From Metabacillus halosaccharovorans (GTDB taxonomy: Bacteria; Bacillota; Bacilli; Bacillales; Bacillaceae), in the NCBI RefSeq assembly GCF_002019635.1, contig NZ_KV917372.1, positions 2,090,290 through 2,154,289 of the forward strand: a DNA stretch of 64,000 nucleotides, given 5' to 3'. Under the pieces are notes generated by a model. The model saw nothing but the letters and a program-made list of their open reading frames with translations. It did no database searches and had not been told where the DNA came from. Made by a program: the position numbers and the translations under genes. Below, in pieces: positions 54,484 through 64,000 of this stretch (position 1 is its first letter; each line of letters opens with the position of its first letter).

Positions 54484-54517
54484 AGAGGAGGATGTTGTTA
54501 CAGCATCCTCCTTTTAT
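54484..54517 (+). terminator. Intrinsic terminator of the gerP operon
   Basis: AGGAGGATG (54486-54494) pairs with CATCCTCCT (54504-54512), with a short internal pairing in the loop, followed by TTTT. Confidence 0.88.
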
Positions 54518-54534
54518 CAGGATTTAAAACAGTA

Positions 54535-54568
54535 AAAAAATGGTCAAGCAGTAACCTTGACCATTTTT
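54535..54568 (-). terminator. Intrinsic terminator of the yisB-side transcript
   Basis: AATGGTCAA pairs with TTGACCATT (around 54539-54565), and the minus strand continues in a T-run. It overlaps the end of the yisB remnant. Confidence 0.85.
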
Positions 54569-54875
54569 AACGCCTTTTTTGTTTCCGTTCATTTGATTTT
54601 CTCGTTTGAACCAACTTTGTTGATGGTTGCTTACGAATCCATTTAATGAAGCTTTTGAGTTTTTCATCTTGTTTTAACTCTTGGATTGTTGAAAGCCTCG
54701 CTGCTAATTCCTCGTTCGTATAGAGTGCATGAACTTGCTTATGGCAGGCTATACAGAGCTTGGCTGTCGGTAAAAAGGTTCCTCCCATTTCCTTAGGTGT
54801 TAAATGGTGAATGGTTGTTTCAACCTCTTCTCTTTCACATAATTAACATGTACCGATTTCCTTTTTCTTCCCCAT
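54567..54875 (-). pseudogene. yisB: YisB, HNH nuclease gene interrupted by a stop codon
   Basis: Read from the ATG at 54875, the frame gives MGKKKEIGTC, then TAA (54843-54845), then LCEREEVETTIHHLTPKEMG and the rest of a normal YisB: KLCIACHKQVHALYTNEELA and KWIRKQPSTKLVQTRKSNER. The stop sits inside the first zinc CxxC (C-stop-L-C). A single base change from GAA or CAA would explain it. The only in-frame ATG after the stop (54788) drops the first zinc cysteines and the HH of the HNH motif. It lies next to sbcC, as in B. subtilis. Confidence 0.82.
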
Positions 54876-54897
54876 GTCTTCTTCAATCCTTTTAGCA

Positions 54898-57800
54898 TTA
54901 GAGAGATTCTAAATAAACAGAAGTTCCTTTTCCGGAAGGTTCGGCCGGTTCGACAATTAGTTTCCTTTGTAATCTGGCCCTTAATTCCTGGACATGACTT
55001 ATTACTCCAACTGACAGGTTTTGTGCTTGAAGCTTTTCCAGTGCTGAAATCACAGTATCAAGTAACTCAACATCAAGTGTACCAAATCCTTCATCCAAGA
55101 AGAAAAATTGAAGCGGGTATTCTCCCCTTAATTGAATTTGAGTTGATAATGATAACGCCAGAGCTAAAGATGTGAGGAAGGTTTCCCCACCGGACAGTGT
55201 TGAAACAGGACGTCTGACTCCGCCATTTGCGTCATCTCTCATGATGAAGCCACCTTGAGAATCCACTTCGATTGCATAGCGGCCACGTGTTAACAGTGAC
55301 AAACGCTCAGAAGCATCACGACTGACTTGCTGCAGCTGTTCTTCTGCCACATATTCTACAAAGCTATTTCCTTTGAATACTGATTGAAGCTTTTCAAGTT
55401 TTTGCAGCATGTCATCAAGTTCTTTTTGCTTATTCTCAATAGCTGTAAAACGTTCATGTTTTTCAAGGAGCACGTCTAATGCATTTATTGCCGCTCCTTT
55501 ATTTGCAACAGCTTCGTCTGTTTGCATCTTCATCTCATGTCTTATCATTTTGATATGATCCCATTGCTCTTGTGTGACAGCTTTTCCCTCTAATTTATCT
55601 TCGATTCGGTTTAAGTCTGTGTTAAGTTGTTTCATTTTATCCTTAAAAGCTTCTATTTTCAGTTTCATTTGTTGTCTTTCATCAGAAGATAATAGAGAAG
55701 CCAGTGTTTCTTCGATCGTTAAAAAGTCTGTGTCATGTTTGGCTTGTTCCCAGGCTTTCTCAGACTCTTCAACTTGTCTCGCTGCTTGGTTTAATGATTT
55801 TTCATGTGCTGTTTGTTCACTTTGCAGTGTATGAAGCTCGTTTGACTCTTTTTGCCATAATTGATATAAATTATTTTCTTTCTCTATCAGATTCTTAATT
55901 TGTGATTCAGTTTCCTGAATCTGTGCGGCAATGGTCATCTCAGTTGTTATTCCATTTAGCATTTCTTCCTTATCCTTGACGGATGAACGACGATTTTGCA
56001 ACGTTGCATTTAATGCAATTTGCTGCTCTGTTAGTTGCTGATTCATCTGTTCTTGTTCTTTCACTAAAGCTTGTTGTTCTTCAATAAAGGAGAAGCTTTT
56101 TTGAATTCTTTCTGTTAGCAGTTCATTGGCAGCATCTTTATCAGAGATTTCTTGTTGTTGCTTTTCAACCTCTTCAAAAGGGATCACAGCGAATTTCTCA
56201 TTATAATAAGACAAGCTTTGTTCATAGCTTTCCTTGTATGAATTCACCTTAACTTCCCACTCTTTTGCATCTAAAAGCGCTGAGGAAATACTGTCTTTCC
56301 TTCTTATTTCCTCTTTCTGGCATTCGCGGTACAGTTTTACCAATTTCTCTATAACATCTCTTACTTGTAAATAATCCTGGGTAAGGCGTTTGAATTCAGT
56401 TTGCAGAAGGTGAGACATTTGTTCAATTGATGCATCCTGAGCATTTTGGAGTATTTCGTTTACTTGAATATCTTCTGTTTGTTTCACTGCTTGCAAAAAT
56501 TCAAATTCTGAAACAAGCTGCTCTGATAAACCTTCCGCCTTCACCTTTAAAGATTGTGGCTCATGACCTAACATTTGCAGCTGTTCAAGCTGCTGCTTCA
56601 TTGATTCTGACAGACTTTCCAGCTTGTCATAATCTAATTCAGCATGAACAGGACTAGGATGTTGACAAGATCCACAAACCGGACAAGGCTGACCTTCTTT
56701 TAAATCCTTAACTAACTCATACGCAAGTTTTTTGCTTTTCGCCTTTTCTTCTTCTTTTACGGCTTTTTCTACTCTATTTTTAGCCATTGAAACTGTCTGC
56801 TTATATTCATTTTCCCGCTCAGCTACAAAATAATAAAGCTTATTTAACTCACGAAACTGTGTTATTAACTGTTGTTTATTTCTTTGTAATTGCTCGGTAG
56901 TTAAACCGTCTTTCTCTTTTTCTATCTGAATAGCTTTTGTTTTTCTATTTAGTAATTCAGCTGTTTCAACATATTGCTGCTTACTTCTAAGTACATGTTG
57001 TTTCGCATCTATGGCACCACGTACTTGATCACGATCCTTTGTCGTCACCACATTGTTTTGTTGCTCATCTTTTAATACTTGTTGCTTATTAACCGCTTTT
57101 TCCACTAACTGTTGAGCCTTTAATAATAATGTCTGATGATGTTGCCGCTGATTTTGCAGGTTAACGTACTCTTTTTCTGCTTCCTGAAGCAGCTTTCGCT
57201 CCTGTTCAAGCTCCTCTTCAACCTTTTGCAACTGTAATAGTTTCTCACGCTTTGATACAAGCAATGGTTCCTGTTCCGCTTTTTCCGCCCGAATTCCCTC
57301 GTACTCCCGACTTGTTGTTTCGTACTTTTCTTTCATTTTTTCATAGCTTTTTTTAGCAGTAATCAAGTTAATTTCTGCTTCATTTTTTTCCTTTTTCCGT
57401 GCCTGAAGGGCTTCGGCATACGGTCTTAAAGCCTCTGCTTCCTCTGCAGACTTCAATTGTATTTCTAAAGCGGCAATTTGTTCTTCTGCTTTTTTTACAG
57501 ACAGCTTTTCTTTTTCAATTTCTTCCTTTTCCAATTGCAAATTCCAAAGAGTTTGTTTTTGCTCAAAGTCTTTTGTGACACTTTCTAACTCTTTTTGACG
57601 CTTTTCTAACAAAATTTTTGCTTCGTTCACATGATTTTTCGCTTCTTCAACTGCCTCGACTGACGCATCACCTAAACCTGTTTTTTCTGCCTCCAGTTCA
57701 TTTCGTTCAATACGGGTTGAAGCTAAGCGCTTTTTTAACTTTTTCAGCAATTGATCACCATATTGCTCTAGATGGAATAAACGCTGAAGCATTTGCCTTC

Positions 57801-58296
57801 TTTCTGCCCCTTTTAAAGATAAAAATTCAGCAAATTTACCTTGCGGCAGCACAACGGCACGTGTAAAATCATCAATTGTCAGTCCGAGCAATCCATAGAT
57901 TTTTTCATTTACATCAACCGCCTTGTCAGCCAGAACTATATGTTCTTCATCCTCTTCAATTAATCGGCATATAGCTGTTTTCACTCTAATATCATCTGTT
58001 CGTTTAAACACACGTTCAACGATATACCTTTTCTTTGCTGAAGCATTTTCAAGTTCAAAGGTGAAAGAAACCGATAGCTGATCTTCCGCATGATTAAGGA
58101 TGCCGTGTGTATTGTTCATCGCCCGCTCCACTTTTCCATATAAAGCAAGTGTCATGGCATCTAAAATGGATGATTTTCCGCTTCCGGTTGGACCAAAAAT
58201 TCCGAAAATCCCTCCATCGCAAAGAGAATCAAATTGAATGGTCTGCTTTTCACGAAAACTATGCAAACCGGCAACACTTAATGAAATAGGCTTCAT
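54898..58296 (-). CDS. sbcC: Exonuclease SbcC subunit (Rad50-like ATPase)
   Basis: The 1132-residue protein has the Walker A at GIFGPTGSGKSSILDAMTLA near residue 31. It has long coiled coils on both sides of a zinc-hook CPVCGSC near the middle, then the signature VSTLSGGETFLTSLALALSL and Walker B FFFLDEGFGTLD. With SbcD it clips DNA ends and hairpins. Its start overlaps the sbcD stop by four bases. The gene order addA-sbcD-sbcC agrees with B. subtilis. Confidence 0.97.
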   Translation of the reverse strand: MKPISLSVAGLHSFREKQTIQFDSLCDGGIFGIFGPTGSGKSSILDAMTLALYGKVERAMNNTHGILNHAEDQLSVSFTFELENASAKKRYIVERVFKRTDDIRVKTAICRLIEEDEEHIVLADKAVDVNEKIYGLLGLTIDDFTRAVVLPQGKFAEFLSLKGAERRQMLQRLFHLEQYGDQLLKKLKKRLASTRIERNELEAEKTGLGDASVEAVEEAKNHVNEAKILLEKRQKELESVTKDFEQKQTLWNLQLEKEEIEKEKLSVKKAEEQIAALEIQLKSAEEAEALRPYAEALQARKKEKNEAEINLITAKKSYEKMKEKYETTSREYEGIRAEKAEQEPLLVSKREKLLQLQKVEEELEQERKLLQEAEKEYVNLQNQRQHHQTLLLKAQQLVEKAVNKQQVLKDEQQNNVVTTKDRDQVRGAIDAKQHVLRSKQQYVETAELLNRKTKAIQIEKEKDGLTTEQLQRNKQQLITQFRELNKLYYFVAERENEYKQTVSMAKNRVEKAVKEEEKAKSKKLAYELVKDLKEGQPCPVCGSCQHPSPVHAELDYDKLESLSESMKQQLEQLQMLGHEPQSLKVKAEGLSEQLVSEFEFLQAVKQTEDIQVNEILQNAQDASIEQMSHLLQTEFKRLTQDYLQVRDVIEKLVKLYRECQKEEIRRKDSISSALLDAKEWEVKVNSYKESYEQSLSYYNEKFAVIPFEEVEKQQQEISDKDAANELLTERIQKSFSFIEEQQALVKEQEQMNQQLTEQQIALNATLQNRRSSVKDKEEMLNGITTEMTIAAQIQETESQIKNLIEKENNLYQLWQKESNELHTLQSEQTAHEKSLNQAARQVEESEKAWEQAKHDTDFLTIEETLASLLSSDERQQMKLKIEAFKDKMKQLNTDLNRIEDKLEGKAVTQEQWDHIKMIRHEMKMQTDEAVANKGAAINALDVLLEKHERFTAIENKQKELDDMLQKLEKLQSVFKGNSFVEYVAEEQLQQVSRDASERLSLLTRGRYAIEVDSQGGFIMRDDANGGVRRPVSTLSGGETFLTSLALALSLSTQIQLRGEYPLQFFFLDEGFGTLDVELLDTVISALEKLQAQNLSVGVISHVQELRARLQRKLIVEPAEPSGKGTSVYLESL

Positions 58297-59474
58297 GCTT
58301 CATCACCTTCCTCTTGCACCTCATCCTGATTTACCAGTTCCAAAAACAGCTTAATAAGCTCGTCTTCAGGTTTTGCTCCACCTGTTTGTTTTTCATAAAA
58401 CTGTGTAAACAATTGATCGATTGGCAGATTTGCTTGTCTAGTTGCAGCTACTTCTTGTTCCGCCTGGAAAACAGGACGAATATGGATAAATCCTGGATGC
58501 CATTTTCGTAATCGATGGATTTCTTCAATAGATAATGTGCTTGTTAAGTGTATTTCTAAATCAATCCAAGCTGTTGAATCTCTTCCTTCATCAAGCCATT
58601 GATGAACCTGACTAATTCCATCGGTCGCCTTCCATTTCACTAACGGCTTTCCGGATGATAACGGAATTTCTTTCATGACAACCGGTTGGTTTGGTTCAGC
58701 ATCAAGAATTGTAACCGATTTGGTATAGCCGATTTCCGAAAAACTATATGCAAGCGGAGAACCAGAATATCTTGTCAACGTACTTGCACGCTTCATATTT
58801 TGCGGGCGATGCAAGTGACCTAATGCTACATATTGAGCGGCTTGAGGCATACTTGTTGCCGCAACAGTATATGCTCCGCCTACTTCGATTGGCCGCTCAG
58901 AATCAGAAGAGCTTCCACCTGCTACATGAATATGGCTCATGGCAATATTGACTGTATCTTGCTGAAATTGCTTACTCATGATTGAAAATAAATCACGAAT
59001 TCGTTCATCATATTTATTTCGAAGGAGAACTTCATCGTGTTCCTGTGATAACACTTGTTCAAGGCGTGCTTCAGAAGGGTAAGCCAGTGCCGCAACCATC
59101 ATTTGTTGGTTCACTGCAGGTATATCTACTTTAATAACCTCCGTCTTCGGATATCCTATTAAATGAATGGAATGATTACCAGCCAAAGGAGATGCAGCAG
59201 ATAATCGATCCGGATTATCATGGTTTCCTGCAATGACAACAATGGGACGTTTGCCATGGTCCGATAATCTGGATAGTCCATCATAAAATAATTGTTCAGC
59301 CGCAGCAGGCGGGTTCACTGTATCAAAGGCATCTCCGGCCATTAAAATGGCATCAACCTTTTCTTCCTCTACTATTCTGACAAGCTCGTCAATAAATTGA
59401 GCCTGTTCTGCCAGCCGGCTCCTTCCTTCAAGAGCTCGACCCAGATGCCAATCTGCCGTATGCAATAAGCGCAT
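58293..59474 (-). CDS. sbcD: Exonuclease SbcD subunit (Mre11-like nuclease)
   Basis: The 393-residue protein carries the metallophosphoesterase motifs in order: MRLLHTADWHLGRALEGRSR, DAILMAGDAFDTVNPP, VVIAGNHDNPDRLSAAS, NIAMSHIHVAGG and YVALGHLHRPQNM. These coordinate two metal ions for DNA cleavage. It is 94 bases downstream of addA. SbcC and SbcD form the complex that opens hairpin and blocked ends. Confidence 0.97.
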   Translation of the reverse strand: MRLLHTADWHLGRALEGRSRLAEQAQFIDELVRIVEEEKVDAILMAGDAFDTVNPPAAAEQLFYDGLSRLSDHGKRPIVVIAGNHDNPDRLSAASPLAGNHSIHLIGYPKTEVIKVDIPAVNQQMMVAALAYPSEARLEQVLSQEHDEVLLRNKYDERIRDLFSIMSKQFQQDTVNIAMSHIHVAGGSSSDSERPIEVGGAYTVAATSMPQAAQYVALGHLHRPQNMKRASTLTRYSGSPLAYSFSEIGYTKSVTILDAEPNQPVVMKEIPLSSGKPLVKWKATDGISQVHQWLDEGRDSTAWIDLEIHLTSTLSIEEIHRLRKWHPGFIHIRPVFQAEQEVAATRQANLPIDQLFTQFYEKQTGGAKPEDELIKLFLELVNQDEVQEEGDEA

Positions 59475-59568
59475 TTGTAAACATTCCTTTCTGGTCTGTT
59501 TTCCACTTGAATAGCAAGAGCAATCGGCATTAGACCGATTGCACTCATGTTTTTCAATGAACTTTTTT

Positions 59569-62500
59569 CTACATGTTGATCAAATAACCACCATCAAAGA
59601 AAAACAAGTACTTTTCCTGAAGAGGGCGGTGCAGTATATCTTCCACTGCCTTTGTATATAAATCTATCTGTATACGATAGCGGTCCTTTAATATTTCTTC
59701 AACAGCTATTCTGTCTTGATTAAAGCGTCCTTTGATTGTATCTGTCTTATAATCTAGCAAAACAGTTCCCTGTTCATCCTCAAATAAACAGTCAATGACA
59801 CCTTGTATTAAGATTGGCTCATCTTTCATATCTTTATAAAGCTGATCAGCGTCTAATGCGTAGCTAAATGGAACCTCACGATAAACATGTCTCGCATGTA
59901 CCATTCTTTGACCAAGATCTGAAGAGAAAAAGGAAGTGATTTGATTCACATCAATTACTTTGGCCAGCTCAGGAGTAAGAATCTCCCTTTGAACAAGCTC
60001 TTCTATCTTTTGTGTGATGGTTTTTTCTGTTATTTCCGCTTGAAGATCAATATGCTGCATGACAGCATGCATCGCTGTTCCTCTCTCCGCCGGAGTAATA
60101 GACTTTGTTTGCATAAAACCAGGTCGATTAAAAAGAAGTGATTGTGCATCCGTCTTTTTTATCAGCTGCTGATCACTATATTCATCTTGAACTTCACGCT
60201 GTCTTTTTAATTCTGTGACCGATTGCTTTGATCTGCTCACTGTTGCCTGTTTATAAGGATAAAACCATGAAAGCTGATGCTGAACGGCTTCCTTCAATTC
60301 ACTCTCAATTGATACAGTTTCACCTTCTCGAATGGAAGTCAGAAGCTCATGATTTAATTCCTGCTCGGCTTTAAATGTTTCTTTCAGCTCTTCCCCTTTT
60401 ACGTTTTCAATGGTCCAACGTGATGGATGTCCTGCAATGTCGTCATTAAAACAAATTTGTCCTTCACTAAGTACAATACAATCTTTATGACGAATTAACG
60501 CCGGGCCAATCCAATCCAAATAGCTTTTCGCTTTTGCACGTTCAAAGTCAGGTAGCAGCCATTCTGTATGTGAAAGATGATTTCTCCAATTTGTCATTGT
60601 TTTATCAGGGTCCTTTAACGTCCCCAACAAGTAGAGCTTTTCTTTTGCACGAGTAAGTGCGACATAGAGGACACGCATTTCCTCTGCAAGAAGCTCCATT
60701 CTCATTTTTTTCTTTAATGCAATATATGGTAATGTTGGGTAACTAACACGCAACTTAGGATTGATCAACTTTGTGCCGAATCCCAGCTCTTTATCAAGCA
60801 AATATTTTTTATTTAAATCCATCATATTAAATTGCTTGGAAAGACCTGCAACGAATACAACCGGAAACTCCAATCCTTTACTACTATGAATAGTCATTAA
60901 TCTGACAACATCCTCCTGCTCACCAAGAGCACGAGCTGCCCCTAAGTCATCCCCGCGATCCTGCATTCTTTCAATAAAACGTAAAAAGCGAAACAAACCT
61001 CTAAAAGATGTTGCTTCATATTGTCGTGCCCGATCATATAGTGCACGGAGGTTTGCTTGACGCTGCTTACCTCCAGGCATACCGCCAACAAAATCAAAAA
61101 ACTTTGTATCACGGTAAAGCTGCCAAATTAAATCAGAAACAGAACCTTTTCTCGCTAAGTCACGCCATCCTTGTAAAAGCTCAATAAATGGGTTTAGTTT
61201 ATGAAATAATTCTTGATGATCCTGTTCTTCAGTTACAATGAATGCTTTCACAGCATCATAAAACGTACCTTTTCGATCATAGGTTCGAATTAATGCTAAC
61301 TCATTTTCACTTAGTCCGACAACAGGTGAGCGTAATGCCGAGGCTAATGGAATATCCTGAAATGGATTATCGATAATTTTTAGAACAGAAAGCATAATGG
61401 CTACTTCTGTTGCTTCAAAATATCCATTTGACAGATTCGCGTAGACCGGTATTCCAGCCTGTTTGAACTCCTCCATTATTTGCGGGGCCCATGGCATAGA
61501 ACGAAGGAGAATCACCACATCTCGATATGTGATATTTCGTGTACCACCGATTCCCCGATCATAGATTTGAAACTGTTCATCTATTAGTGTTTTAATCTTT
61601 TTAGCCATTAATCTTGCTTCAAGTTGAACGGTTTCCAACTCTTGCTCATCAAAAACGCCTTCAGCATCTGCTTCTTCCTTCTCAGAAGCGGTGTCTTCAC
61701 CACCACGTTCAATGAGTAAGAGTTCAGTATTCATCTGCCGGTTCTCCGGATAATCAGCTCCGAGCTTTAATTCTGCATCATGATCATATACGATCTCTCC
61801 TACTGTCTCACCCATAATTTGCTTAAATAAATAGTTTGTTCCATCAAGAACTTCTGAACGGCTTCGAAAGTTCTTTGATAAATCAATTCGCATTCCGGTA
61901 TTTTCCGGCACTTGTGTAAATCGTTTATACTTACTTAAAAAGAGAAAAGGCTCCGCTAATCGGAAACGATAGATTGATTGTTTGACATCTCCTACCATGA
62001 AAAGATTTCCTGTAGCTTCCTCATCCTTTGTGACAAATTTCAAAATAGATTCCTGCACAAGATTTGTATCCTGGTATTCATCAACTAATACCTCTACAAA
62101 CTGTTGTTTATAATAAAGAGCCGCTTCACTTGGTTGCCCTTCTTCTGTTTGAAGAATTTGCAGGCAATAATGCTCCAAATCCGCAAAATCAACAATGCCT
62201 TTTTCCTTTTTCATGCCTTCATAACGGTCTGCAAACTGCTGAACAAGAGAAACTAGCTTTTTCACTACAGGTTTTAAGTGTTGGAAGTCTTGAATATATG
62301 CTGCCAGCGGTCGTGTAAAAAGTTCATCCCGAAGCTGTTCAATTTGCTTTTTGGCTGCATTCCGTAATGCCGTCACTTGATCTGTAAGGCTTTTATCATA
62401 TTGATCACCTTTTACAATTTTTGCACGAGTCATTTTGAATTTTTTTAGTTGTTCTCCTAGCAAATCCCATGAATCCTTATGTGTAAGAATCTCAGCAATC

Positions 62501-63294
62501 TGTTTTAAATCATCCTCTAAATTTTCGGCTCTCGGGGCCGGGCCTGCCGGCTGCTTTGTGAGTTCCATAGCTTGTAACAACTGGTCTTTTGCCCCTGTTA
62601 GCTGCATGTCAATATCCTGCAAAAGATACGTAATAAACGGCAATGAATTCACTTCATTTTCATCAATATCGTACATTTCTGTAAGCTGATCAAGCCAAAC
62701 AGATGGTGTTGGATGTGATCTTGAAAAAAAGTAAAGTTCCCGTATTAATGACTGAAGTTCCATATCACTTCGATCTGATGTATATCGATCAACTAAGTCA
62801 AAGAACTCTTCATTCTCTTCTCTGCTATATTCCTCTTCAAACATTTCATCAAGAACCTCATCAATCAGTAATTGGCCCTCAGTTTGATCAGCGATGCGGA
62901 AGCTTGGATCAATGTTAATCAAATAATAGTACTTCCGGACAACCTGTAAACAAAATGAATGTAATGTTGAAATAGATGCCTTATTAAGCAATGTAAGCTG
63001 TCTTCGTAAATGTAGTGATGATGGATTCTCTTTTAGCGCCTTTTCGAGCGCTTCACCAATTCGGCTCCTCATTTCAGCAGCGGAGGCATTTGTGAACGTA
63101 ACGACTAAAAGAGAATCTACGTCAACAGGGTTTTCCCGATTTAAAATCTTCCGGATGATTCGCTCAACTAAGACAGCTGTTTTCCCTGAACCGGCTGCAG
63201 CTGCAACTAAAATATCCTGTCCGCTAGCCACAATTGCTTTCCATTGATCATCAGTCCATTGGCTATTTTCCGGTTTTGGAATTAGTTCACTCAT
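59569..63294 (-). CDS. addA: ATP-dependent helicase/nuclease subunit AddA
   Basis: The 1241-residue protein is a UvrD-type helicase with a C-terminal RecB-type nuclease. The Walker A is [18 protein letters not shown] at residues 31-48. Later helicase motifs are [38 protein letters not shown] and [20 protein letters not shown]. The nuclease motif is [14 protein letters not shown] near residue 1170. With AddB it processes double-strand breaks for recombination until it meets a Chi site. It overlaps addB by eight bases. Confidence 0.98.
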   Translation of the reverse strand: MSELIPKPENSQWTDDQWKAIVASGQDILVAAAAGSGKTAVLVERIIRKILNRENPVDVDSLLVVTFTNASAAEMRSRIGEALEKALKENPSSLHLRRQLTLLNKASISTLHSFCLQVVRKYYYLINIDPSFRIADQTEGQLLIDEVLDEMFEEEYSREENEEFFDLVDRYTSDRSDMELQSLIRELYFFSRSHPTPSVWLDQLTEMYDIDENEVNSLPFITYLLQDIDMQLTGAKDQLLQAMELTKQPAGPAPRAENLEDDLKQIAEILTHKDSWDLLGEQLKKFKMTRAKIVKGDQYDKSLTDQVTALRNAAKKQIEQLRDELFTRPLAAYIQDFQHLKPVVKKLVSLVQQFADRYEGMKKEKGIVDFADLEHYCLQILQTEEGQPSEAALYYKQQFVEVLVDEYQDTNLVQESILKFVTKDEEATGNLFMVGDVKQSIYRFRLAEPFLFLSKYKRFTQVPENTGMRIDLSKNFRSRSEVLDGTNYLFKQIMGETVGEIVYDHDAELKLGADYPENRQMNTELLLIERGGEDTASEKEEADAEGVFDEQELETVQLEARLMAKKIKTLIDEQFQIYDRGIGGTRNITYRDVVILLRSMPWAPQIMEEFKQAGIPVYANLSNGYFEATEVAIMLSVLKIIDNPFQDIPLASALRSPVVGLSENELALIRTYDRKGTFYDAVKAFIVTEEQDHQELFHKLNPFIELLQGWRDLARKGSVSDLIWQLYRDTKFFDFVGGMPGGKQRQANLRALYDRARQYEATSFRGLFRFLRFIERMQDRGDDLGAARALGEQEDVVRLMTIHSSKGLEFPVVFVAGLSKQFNMMDLNKKYLLDKELGFGTKLINPKLRVSYPTLPYIALKKKMRMELLAEEMRVLYVALTRAKEKLYLLGTLKDPDKTMTNWRNHLSHTEWLLPDFERAKAKSYLDWIGPALIRHKDCIVLSEGQICFNDDIAGHPSRWTIENVKGEELKETFKAEQELNHELLTSIREGETVSIESELKEAVQHQLSWFYPYKQATVSRSKQSVTELKRQREVQDEYSDQQLIKKTDAQSLLFNRPGFMQTKSITPAERGTAMHAVMQHIDLQAEITEKTITQKIEELVQREILTPELAKVIDVNQITSFFSSDLGQRMVHARHVYREVPFSYALDADQLYKDMKDEPILIQGVIDCLFEDEQGTVLLDYKTDTIKGRFNQDRIAVEEILKDRYRIQIDLYTKAVEDILHRPLQEKYLFFFDGGYLINM

Positions 63295-64000
63295 GACGCC
63301 CTGCCTCCTCTCTTAGTTTTCTTAGTACTTCATCATTTTTCTCACTTTTTAGGATACGGAAATTGTTTTCCTCTAATGATTCATCAAATTGGCAAACCGA
63401 TCTATATTCACAATACGTACATGGCATTTTATCTTTTAGCTTGTATGGACTAATATCGGTCACACCATCGGTAATATTGGTGCCTATTTTCTTAAATGTT
63501 GAACGAACATGGTTACGCAACAGCTCAAACTCATCTTCACTCGCTATAGCAGAAGTTGAACGGAATCCTCCATCCTTTTTTAAGCCTGCTGCAATTATAT
63601 TTGACGTGTTTCCTTCCGTTAATGTGTTATCCATTAATTTAACGGCTTCTTCATCACCTAATAAGAGACCCTTCATTTTAAACTTCTTAAAAATTTCATC
63701 GTCAAGCTTTTCTTCCGGCAAAAGAGTTGATGCTTGAATCATCGGATCATGCACATGGAAATACAATACACCTGCAGGGGTCGCCTTCACGCCAAGCCAA
63801 GAATGCGAATTTGAAATAATAACGTCTAAATATGTGAGCATTTGCAGTGCTAATCCGTAATACACTTCGGAAAGCTGAACATTTTTTTCACTTGATTTAT
63901 AGTCAACAATTCGCAATAACACACCATTTGAACCTGTTGCTTTATCCACACGATCAATTCTCCCTGCAACCTCCATCGTGCAGCCGTTCGGCAATGTAAA
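63287..64000 (-). CDS. addB: ATP-dependent helicase/nuclease subunit AddB (C-terminal part)
   Basis: Only the last 237 residues lie in the window; the gene enters from the right edge. The AddB nuclease motif is [11 protein letters not shown] near the start of this part, and the cluster cysteines appear as [13 protein letters not shown] near the end. The fourth cysteine should be upstream, outside the window. AddB forms the Chi-scanning partner of AddA. Its stop overlaps the addA start, so the two are coupled. Confidence 0.95.
   Translation of the reverse strand, partial: FTLPNGCTMEVAGRIDRVDKATGSNGVLLRIVDYKSSEKNVQLSEVYYGLALQMLTYLDVIISNSHSWLGVKATPAGVLYFHVHDPMIQASTLLPEEKLDDEIFKKFKMKGLLLGDEEAVKLMDNTLTEGNTSNIIAAGLKKDGGFRSTSAIASEDEFELLRNHVRSTFKKIGTNITDGVTDISPYKLKDKMPCTYCEYRSVCQFDESLEENNFRILKSEKNDEVLRKLREEAGRHE

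Noticed and set aside
54567-54788. Intact short yisB of 73 residues from the internal ATG
   Set aside because: It would lack the first zinc cysteines and the HH of the HNH motif, and the sequence upstream still encodes those parts behind a stop codon.
1-64000. tRNA or rRNA genes
   Set aside because: I saw no cloverleaf with a conserved T-loop and no rRNA segments on either strand, though a scan by eye can miss a tRNA.

Overview
The window looks like chromosome from a low-GC, endospore-forming member of the Bacillaceae, close to Bacillus or Metabacillus. It carries gerP spore-coat genes, a gerA-type germinant receptor, a Spo0E-like gene, the competence regulators med and comZ, and an S-box leader. 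Gene order also follows two blocks of the Bacillus subtilis map (yjbA-yjaZ-fabF-fabH-comZ-med-argF...argC and yitW...yitJ, then asnO-yisN-yisL-yisK-gerP-yisB-sbcC-sbcD-addA-addB). Gene identities come from reading the translations and recalling families; no database search was run.

Layout. 1-8.2 kb: end of yjbA, yjaZ, the fabH-fabF pair behind a promoter with a FapR-like operator, comZ-med, yjaV, yjaU, and small genes yjzD and yjzC. 8.2-18 kb: the complete arginine operon argC-argJ-argB-argD-carA-carB-argF, all on the minus strand. 18.3-28.3 kb: yitW, yitV, yitU, small conserved genes, a BsuPI lipoprotein, yitT, yitS (DegV), a chemoreceptor paired with a BMP-type binding lipoprotein, yitL (CvfB) and yitK (YajQ). 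28.5-34.3 kb: a SAM-I riboswitch with a greatly enlarged P3 arm, followed by yitJ and metH, which overlap. 34.3-35 kb: three tandem copies of a ~212-bp non-coding unit. 35-39 kb: azoreductase, a MarR regulator, a stress-type short-chain dehydrogenase and a GH13 protein that has lost its catalytic residues. 39.4-47.2 kb: a gerA-type operon, a neopullulanase-like GH13 enzyme, an AraC regulator and a MATE transporter. 47.2-64 kb: asnO, yisN, yisL, yisK, a Spo0E-like gene, gerPA-PF, a broken yisB, sbcC, sbcD, addA and the end of addB.

How genes work together. The arg operon makes citrulline from glutamate and carries its own carbamoyl-phosphate synthase. YitJ and MetH can supply methyl-folate and methylate homocysteine under SAM control. 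AddAB and SbcCD process DNA ends. The gerA-type and gerP genes act in spore germination. The BMP lipoprotein and chemoreceptor look like a binding-protein/sensor pair.

The most unusual material is non-coding. The S-box aptamer has an insertion with 18-bp perfect inverted ends in its P3 arm. The tandem array after metH holds TTGCAA tracts spaced about two DNA turns apart. A family of dispersed repeats with shared ends occurs at four places, once as an exact 100-bp tandem duplication and once between gerPA and gerPB.
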